Virus record (IMG/VR): IMGVR_UViG_3300045996_001882
Span: 1 to 58,905 of that record
Direction: 5' to 3' (one strand)
DNA: 58,905 nucleotides
DNA from: a virus
Shown here: positions 55,550 through 58,905 of the stretch, one piece after another
How positions within the stretch are numbered: position 1 is the first letter of the stretch
How the letters are laid out: the number at the start of each line of letters is the position of its first letter
The notes under the pieces: generated by a model
Databases searched by the model: none
What the model was told of the DNA's origin: nothing
The model's input: only the letters and a program-made list of their open reading frames with translations
Made by a program: the position numbers and the translations under genes

Positions 55550-55710
55550 TCCCATTCCTCTCTGCACAAAGCCCACACCAGGCGAAATACGATTGGTCGC
55601 AGTTGACGATTCTGCATTCGTATTTCTGGGGGAGCTTGGTGTGGGCTTCATGCTCGGATCATCGTTGCCTGGGCCATCGCTTTGTTCGCAACCCAAGAAA
55701 CTACCCGAAG

Positions 55711-55788
55711 TGAGGGGGGCGGGGCTTGAACCCGCCTTCGGTGAAGATCATTCACCTACTCCCATGCGCGACCCGGAATCGCCCCCTC
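55711..55788 (-). tRNA. tRNA-like gene, anticodon position reads GAT (Ile)
   Basis: Seven-pair acceptor GAGGGGG/CCCCCTC, anticodon arm GGTGA-ATGATCT-TCACC (T33 present, anticodon GAT), T arm GCGGG-TTCAAGC-CCCGC, discriminator A, no encoded CCA. The D arm is abnormal: positions 8-9 are CG, the stem is ATTC/GAGT and the loop 14 nt; base 37 is C. Either a degenerate or unusual tRNA. The gene starts 9 nt after the stop of the upstream CDS. Confidence 0.55.
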
Positions 55789-55796
55789 GGCTTGTG

Positions 55797-56507
55797 TCAG
55801 TCGTCGAGATCCTCGACGTCGTCCTCGTCCTCGTCCTCGAACTCGTCCTCGACGGGCGCCGCGGGCTTGGCGGCCTTCTTGCCGGCGGGCTTCGCGGCCT
55901 TCTTGGCCTTGAGCTCGGCGAGCTTCGCCTTCTTCTCCTTCTCGAGGGTGCCCGAACGCACGTGCTCGACCAGGGCGACGACCACCGGGTCGTTCTCACC
56001 CTCGAAGGAGTACCTGCCGCGCTCCTCGCCGATCTCGCGGTCGAGCTGACCGGACCGCGCCATCTTGCGCAGGAGGGCCCGCAGGTCGTACGGCTTGTAG
56101 ACACGCCCGGTCTGGGTGGCGACGTGGTCCGCGAGCCACGAGGAACCGAACTGGATCGCCGGCTGCTTGGGCTTCACGGCCTTCTTCGCCGGCTTCGCGG
56201 GCTCCTCCGCCGCGGCAGCAGCCTTGCGACGACGCTTCGCCGCAGGCTTGACCTCCTCGGGCTCCTCCTCCTCGGCGAGCTCCTCGTCGTCCTCGTCGTC
56301 GTCCGAGTCCTGCTCTTCGTCCTCGACGGGCTCGGGTTCGGGCGCGGCGGCCTTGCGACGACGCTTGGTCGGTGCCGGCGCGGGGGTCTCCTCGTCCTCG
56401 GACTCGTCGTCCAGCTCGATGTCGTCCAGCTCGTCGGGGTCGACAGTGGCGGGCACAGCGGGCTTCACAGGAGTGGTGGCGCGGCGACGTCGAGTGGTGG
56501 GCGGCAT
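55797..56507 (-). CDS. Histone-like/winged-helix DNA-binding protein with long charged tails
   Basis: 236 aa. Central domain about residues 115-185 (QFGSSWLADHVATQTGRVYK, PYDLRALLRKMARSGQLDRE, GRYSFEGENDPVVVALVEHV) looks like a small winged helix similar to nucleoid-associated proteins. It is flanked by acidic and AAKPAKKA-type basic repeats. Could compact phage DNA or silence genes. Strong promoter at 56565-56593. Confidence 0.65.
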   Translation of the reverse strand: MPPTTRRRRATTPVKPAVPATVDPDELDDIELDDESEDEETPAPAPTKRRRKAAAPEPEPVEDEEQDSDDDEDDEELAEEEEPEEVKPAAKRRRKAAAAAEEPAKPAKKAVKPKQPAIQFGSSWLADHVATQTGRVYKPYDLRALLRKMARSGQLDREIGEERGRYSFEGENDPVVVALVEHVRSGTLEKEKKAKLAELKAKKAAKPAGKKAAKPAAPVEDEFEDEDEDDVEDLDD

Positions 56508-56564
56508 TGCGGTACCTCTTTCGAACTCGGAGAGTGTGCAGTTCAGTTGAAGCGAACAAGAGCC

Positions 56565-56593
56565 AACATAATGTCTATGCCGGCGGATGTCAA
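56565..56593 (-). promoter_or_regulatory. Strong leadered promoter
   Basis: Minus strand: TTGACA (56593-56588), 17 bp, TATGTT (56570-56565); leader with AAAGAGG before ATG 56507. Confidence 0.8.
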
Positions 56594-56594
56594 A

Positions 56595-57011
56595 TCATCG
56601 AGCGGTGCGCGAGTTCGTCGCGCGGTACATCGTGCTGTGCTTGGGGTTGGTGACTGCCTCGACCAGATCCCACTCGACCAGCATCTTGAGGACCCGCGTC
56701 ATGCGGGACAGTTCCACGTCGATGTTCTGCGACAGCGTCTGAGCGGTGACCGGGATGACCAGCTGGCGGAGAATCGCCAACACCTGGTTTCCCAGTGCCT
56801 GATCCTCGCTCGGGTCCAGCGCTTCCACACGTCGCTCGAGATCGCTGATTCGTCCGGCGAGAACGAGGAGCGAATCTCGCAATTCGTTACCTCGGCGAAC
56901 ATTCTCGTCACGCATGTTGCGCACCGTCGCGTCGCAGGTGTCGATGTTGGCGCTCAGATTGTCCACAGCGGCCTGAAGCATCGCTGTTGTCACGTACTCG
57001 TCATCGGTCAT
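56595..57011 (-). CDS. MarR-like winged-helix protein with coiled coil
   Basis: 138 aa from ATG at 57011. N-terminal helix and coiled coil (LQAAVDNLSANIDTCDATVR ... AGRISDLERRVEAL), then a winged HTH (NQVLAILRQLVIPVTAQTLS, QNIDVELSRMTRVLKMLVEW, DLVEAVTNPKHSTMYRAT). Likely transcription regulator. Leaderless promoter at 57019-57024, divergent from the one at 57073. Confidence 0.7.
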   Translation of the reverse strand: MTDDEYVTTAMLQAAVDNLSANIDTCDATVRNMRDENVRRGNELRDSLLVLAGRISDLERRVEALDPSEDQALGNQVLAILRQLVIPVTAQTLSQNIDVELSRMTRVLKMLVEWDLVEAVTNPKHSTMYRATNSRTAR

Positions 57012-57018
57012 GCCAGGA

Positions 57019-57024
57019 ACTGTA
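57019..57024 (-). promoter_or_regulatory. Leaderless-type promoter
   Basis: TTGAGA, 17 bp, TACAGT, 7 nt, ATG 57011. Confidence 0.65.
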
Positions 57025-57072
57025 CGGACAACCTGAGCGCCTCTCAAGTTCAGAGACGAAGACGTCGCTAGG

Positions 57073-57078
57073 TAGAGT
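57073..57078 (+). promoter_or_regulatory. Leaderless-type promoter
   Basis: TTCAGA, 18 bp, TAGAGT, 7 nt, ATG 57086. Confidence 0.6.
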
Positions 57079-57085
57079 TCTCCAC

Positions 57086-57361
57086 ATGCTGATTCTCCCC
57101 GACCCGAACGAAATCCCCGCCTGGATCTTGTTCGTGGAATGGCGCGAACGTCTCGCCGCACTGAACAAGGGTATCCCGAGCTTGCACGACTCGTGCACCT
57201 ACCTGCGTGAGATCGGTCGTAAGAACCTCGTCGAGGCCGCGTTGCTGGTAACTCAGGATATTCGCCGCGAGCGTTGGCGCAACGAGGGCGGTTACAGCGT
57301 GCCGCTGTCGTTCGACTTCTTCGAGTCGGTTGACTCGTTGTGGGAAACGGTGCGAGATTAA
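57086..57361 (+). CDS. Small hypothetical protein
   Basis: 91 aa, MLILPDPNEIPAWILFVEWR start, helical. First of three plus-strand genes near the end of the accessory region. Unknown function. Confidence 0.65.
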   Translation: MLILPDPNEIPAWILFVEWRERLAALNKGIPSLHDSCTYLREIGRKNLVEAALLVTQDIRRERWRNEGGYSVPLSFDFFESVDSLWETVRD

Positions 57362-57365
57362 TCCT

Positions 57366-57650
57366 ATGAAGAACACTAACCCGTTCAGTGAATCTGCCCG
57401 GTGCAAAGTCTTCAAGCACGACTTCGACGGTCACATCTTCCTCGAGACGATCAAGAATTCCACACGCTGGGTCGCTCGACTTCAGTGCACAAGGTGCGGA
57501 ACTCGTCGTGTGGATGTCATGATTCCTCTCACCTGCGAACTCGTGTCTCGTCACTACGAATACCCTGACACCTACGACACGCAGCTCGAGCACTCCGACG
57601 CCAAGCGAGTTCTGTTCAAGTTCATGATTCAGGAAGAAGGCAACAACTGA
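57366..57650 (+). CDS. Small zinc-site protein
   Basis: 94 aa from ATG at 57366 (MKNTNPFSESARCKVFKHDF). QCTRCGTRRVDVMIPLTC offers three Cys of a zinc site with the earlier Cys. Its ATG follows the previous stop by 4 nt. Confidence 0.6.
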   Translation: MKNTNPFSESARCKVFKHDFDGHIFLETIKNSTRWVARLQCTRCGTRRVDVMIPLTCELVSRHYEYPDTYDTQLEHSDAKRVLFKFMIQEEGNN

Positions 57651-58045
57651 TGGCACACCTCATCTGCCTGTCCGATCGCCGACGAGTTCTGCGGTTCGAG
57701 GACAAGGACGGTCACACCGTCGTGATCCACCGCGAGGACGGCACCGACTGTCAGTCCGAGTTCGTGCGCATCGGGCGATTCACCTACGCTCCACACGACG
57801 AGCCCCTCGTCGATCAGGTAGCGCTCGGCGTGTACCACGCGACGGCCGTGCTCGGTCGCCTCGTCGCAGTGACCGACCTCGAAGCTCAGGGCAAGGCACT
57901 GATCAAGATGAACCTGCAGAAGGCCGAGCGTCGCAAGCGTCGCGCTCAGCGGTGGGGTCACGCGATCACCGACCTGGGCGAGTCCATGAAGTCGGCGACC
58001 GCCGCCCTCGAGATCCTGAACGGTCAGCTGAACAAGAAGAACTGA
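57650..58045 (+). CDS. Hypothetical protein
   Basis: 131 aa, TGATG overlap upstream. Beta start (LICLSDRRRVLRFEDKDGHT), helical basic C-terminus (MNLQKAERRKRRAQRWGHAI). Last plus-strand gene; a large hairpin terminator follows. Confidence 0.65.
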   Translation: MAHLICLSDRRRVLRFEDKDGHTVVIHREDGTDCQSEFVRIGRFTYAPHDEPLVDQVALGVYHATAVLGRLVAVTDLEAQGKALIKMNLQKAERRKRRAQRWGHAITDLGESMKSATAALEILNGQLNKKN

Positions 58046-58057
58046 TCGTTCTACTCC

Positions 58058-58114
58058 AAAGCCCGGGACTCAGTTCAGGCGTCGAGAATGTGCCTGTTCC
58101 GAATCCCGGGCTTT
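58058..58114 (+). terminator. Terminator, long hairpin
   Basis: AAAGCCCGGGA and TCCCGGGCTTT form an 11-bp stem with a 35-nt loop containing a second stem (CAGGC/GCCTG). It ends in TTT on either strand, so it may work in both directions. Confidence 0.75.
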
Positions 58115-58328
58115 AGAGTGAGTCTCGCGTGATTCGCGCCTACGTCGTGATCGTATTCGACACACACCTACGGGGGGATGTACTCAACCGTATAAATGTG
58201 TGTATGAATCGGACTGTATTTCGCGGCACGCGAAGCAGCGAATACATCCGATCCTACCCATTATGTGTAAAAAAGCAACTCCTAATACGATACCCGTAGG
58301 CGCTATTTTTCATGATCAAACGAATGAT

Positions 58329-58342
58329 TTTGCATGTGCAAA
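58329..58342. promoter_or_regulatory. TTTGC-N4-GCAAA palindrome
   Basis: TTTGCATGTGCAAA, perfect, 6 bp before a GGTATGTATT motif. Confidence 0.7.
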
Positions 58343-58390
58343 CCTACGGTATGTATTCGTCGCGATTTCGCTGGAAAAATACATACCCCT

Positions 58391-58415
58391 CAGACAGGTA
58401 ACTCACGCCTGTCTG
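58391..58415 (-). terminator. Terminator-like hairpin after holin
   Basis: CAGACAGG-N9-CCTGTCTG perfect stem; on the minus strand it is followed by AGGGGTATGTATTTTT, so the T-run starts 11 nt after the stem. May end the leftward arm. Confidence 0.55.
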
Positions 58416-58429
58416 TGTGCACATGCAAA
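58416..58429. promoter_or_regulatory. TTTGC-N4-GCAAA-type site (imperfect)
   Basis: TGTGCACATGCAAA; right half exact. Confidence 0.4.
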
Positions 58430-58454
58430 CCCGACCAGACCTGTCACAGACCTG

Positions 58455-58715
58455 TCACACAGCGCGCGGCGTCGTGTCGGGGTTCGGCGCACCGAGGTCC
58501 GGGCGGAAGGTGTGCTTCGTGTAGAAGGCCACGATCCAGGTCACAGCGGCGGTGACGAGCGCGGTCAGGATCGCCTCGACGACGTCCGACAGAGAGGCCA
58601 GGAACGGAACCTGCTTCATCAGGAACGTCATCAGAAACGCCACGATCAGAGCCGTCGCCGAGGCGGTGGTGACCTTCTTCTCGACCGGCGCGCTGTTGGT
58701 GTGGGAGGTCGTCAT
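58455..58715 (-). CDS. Holin-like two-helix membrane protein
   Basis: 86 aa. A polar N-terminus is followed by two hydrophobic segments (about residues 20-40 and 48-66) separated by a short linker, and a polar tail ending TPRAV. Size, topology and direct coupling to the endolysin stop (TGATG) fit a class II holin, which forms membrane lesions that release the endolysin. It is the last gene of the leftward arm; a hairpin about 40 nt downstream (58391-58415) may end the transcript. No specific family is recognised from sequence alone. Confidence 0.7.
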   Translation of the reverse strand: MTTSHTNSAPVEKKVTTASATALIVAFLMTFLMKQVPFLASLSDVVEAILTALVTAAVTWIVAFYTKHTFRPDLGAPNPDTTPRAV

Positions 58716-58905
58716 CAGCTGTTCTCCTTCTGAGTGGGGATCTTCGCGGACAGGATCTCGCCCATGCGCTCGAGCGATTCCCTGGCGATCTGACCGGCGA
58801 GCACGTCGTCGCGCGCTTCGGCGACAGAACGCAGAGCTTCGGCGAGAACCGGGGCGAGACCAGCACGAAGGCCGGCCGTCACTGCCTCGACCTGACGCTT
58901 CTCCG
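58715..58905 (-). CDS. Endolysin, 3' end (partial at contig end)
   Basis: Continuation of the gene at 1-1019 across the circle junction; bases 58779-58905 duplicate 1-127. The new C-terminal part encodes ESLERMGEILSAKIPTQKEN before TGA at 58717-58715. That stop overlaps the ATG of the holin (TGATG), so the two lysis genes are translationally coupled. Confidence 0.85.
   Translation of the reverse strand, partial: EKRQVEAVTAGLRAGLAPVLAEALRSVAEARDDVLAGQIARESLERMGEILSAKIPTQKENS
58779..58905. repeat. 127-bp exact terminal repeat (right copy)
   Basis: Same sequence as 1-127. One copy should be removed to obtain the unique circular length of 58,778 bp. Confidence 0.95.

Larger units (their letters stand above)
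58046..58454. other. AT-rich convergent control region
   Basis: No gene. After the terminator comes an AT-rich stretch with GGTATGTATT at 58348-58357 (+) and AATACATACC at 58378-58387 (-), the same motif as in 33186-33543, plus two TTTGC-type sites and a hairpin (58391-58415). Direct GACCTGTCACA repeats follow near 58436-58460. Candidate second origin or control site. Confidence 0.55.

Noticed and set aside
55518-57071. 517-aa plus-strand open frame over the tRNA and DNA-binding genes
   Set aside because: Antisense to the genes at 55797 and 56595 and covers the tRNA-like gene; Leu/Gly/Arg-rich shadow.

Overview
The window is an almost complete genome of a tailed (siphovirus-type) phage of an actinobacterium, about 58.8 kb of unique sequence. 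The first 127 bases (1-127) are repeated exactly as the last 127 (58779-58905), so the molecule closes into a circle and the contig break falls inside the endolysin gene. The actinobacterial host is inferred from high-GC codon use, many GTG starts, a Rv2525c/DUF1906-type endolysin, an Rv2179c-like exoribonuclease, and above all at least 18 promoters whose -10 box sits 6-7 nt before the start codon (leaderless transcription, common in Actinobacteria). I see no integrase, excisionase, partition system or recognisable immunity repressor, so a lytic lifestyle is the simplest reading.

Layout. (1) 33.2 kb down to 1, minus strand, continuing across the circle junction to 58455: one long leftward arm. 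It begins with about 30 small genes (33185-23765; membrane peptides, zinc-binding peptides, a LuxR-type regulator, an exoribonuclease). The virion block follows from its own promoter at 23.65 kb: small and large terminase, portal, a basic 481-aa protein, MuF, scaffold, decoration protein, major capsid, head-tail connectors, major tail, tail chaperones G/GT (frameshift), tape measure, Dit-like, Tal-like/FN3 tail protein, other tip proteins. Then come membrane proteins, endolysin and holin. (2) 33.5-48.7 kb, plus strand: replication and nucleotide metabolism, with primase/helicase, SNF2-type helicase, dNMP kinase, MazG, two adjacent thymidylate-synthase-fold proteins, dCMP deaminase, UDG-like/DNA polymerase I fusion, Cas4/RecB-like nuclease, ThyX, Sak4-like ATPase, an SSB-like protein and a VRR-NUC nuclease. 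(3) 48.8-57.0 kb, mostly minus strand: short accessory genes, most with a private leaderless promoter, plus a tRNA-like gene. (4) 57.1-58.05 kb, plus strand: three small genes.

AT-rich boundary regions at 33186-33543 (divergent) and 58046-58454 (convergent) share a repeated GTATGTATT-type motif and are the best candidates for origin or control regions.

Most notable: an accessory region built from repeated modules (leaderless promoter-start cassettes, a dispersed TTTGC-N4-GCAAA palindrome, and a short H-x2-C-x-H-x9-C-R peptide motif shared by seven otherwise different proteins); a nucleotide-metabolism set with ThyX plus two ThyA-like proteins and a UDG-fused polymerase, suggestive of altered pyrimidine metabolism or a modified base; and a hydrophobic ORF nested in a ThyA-like gene where codon use of the host gene becomes abnormal.
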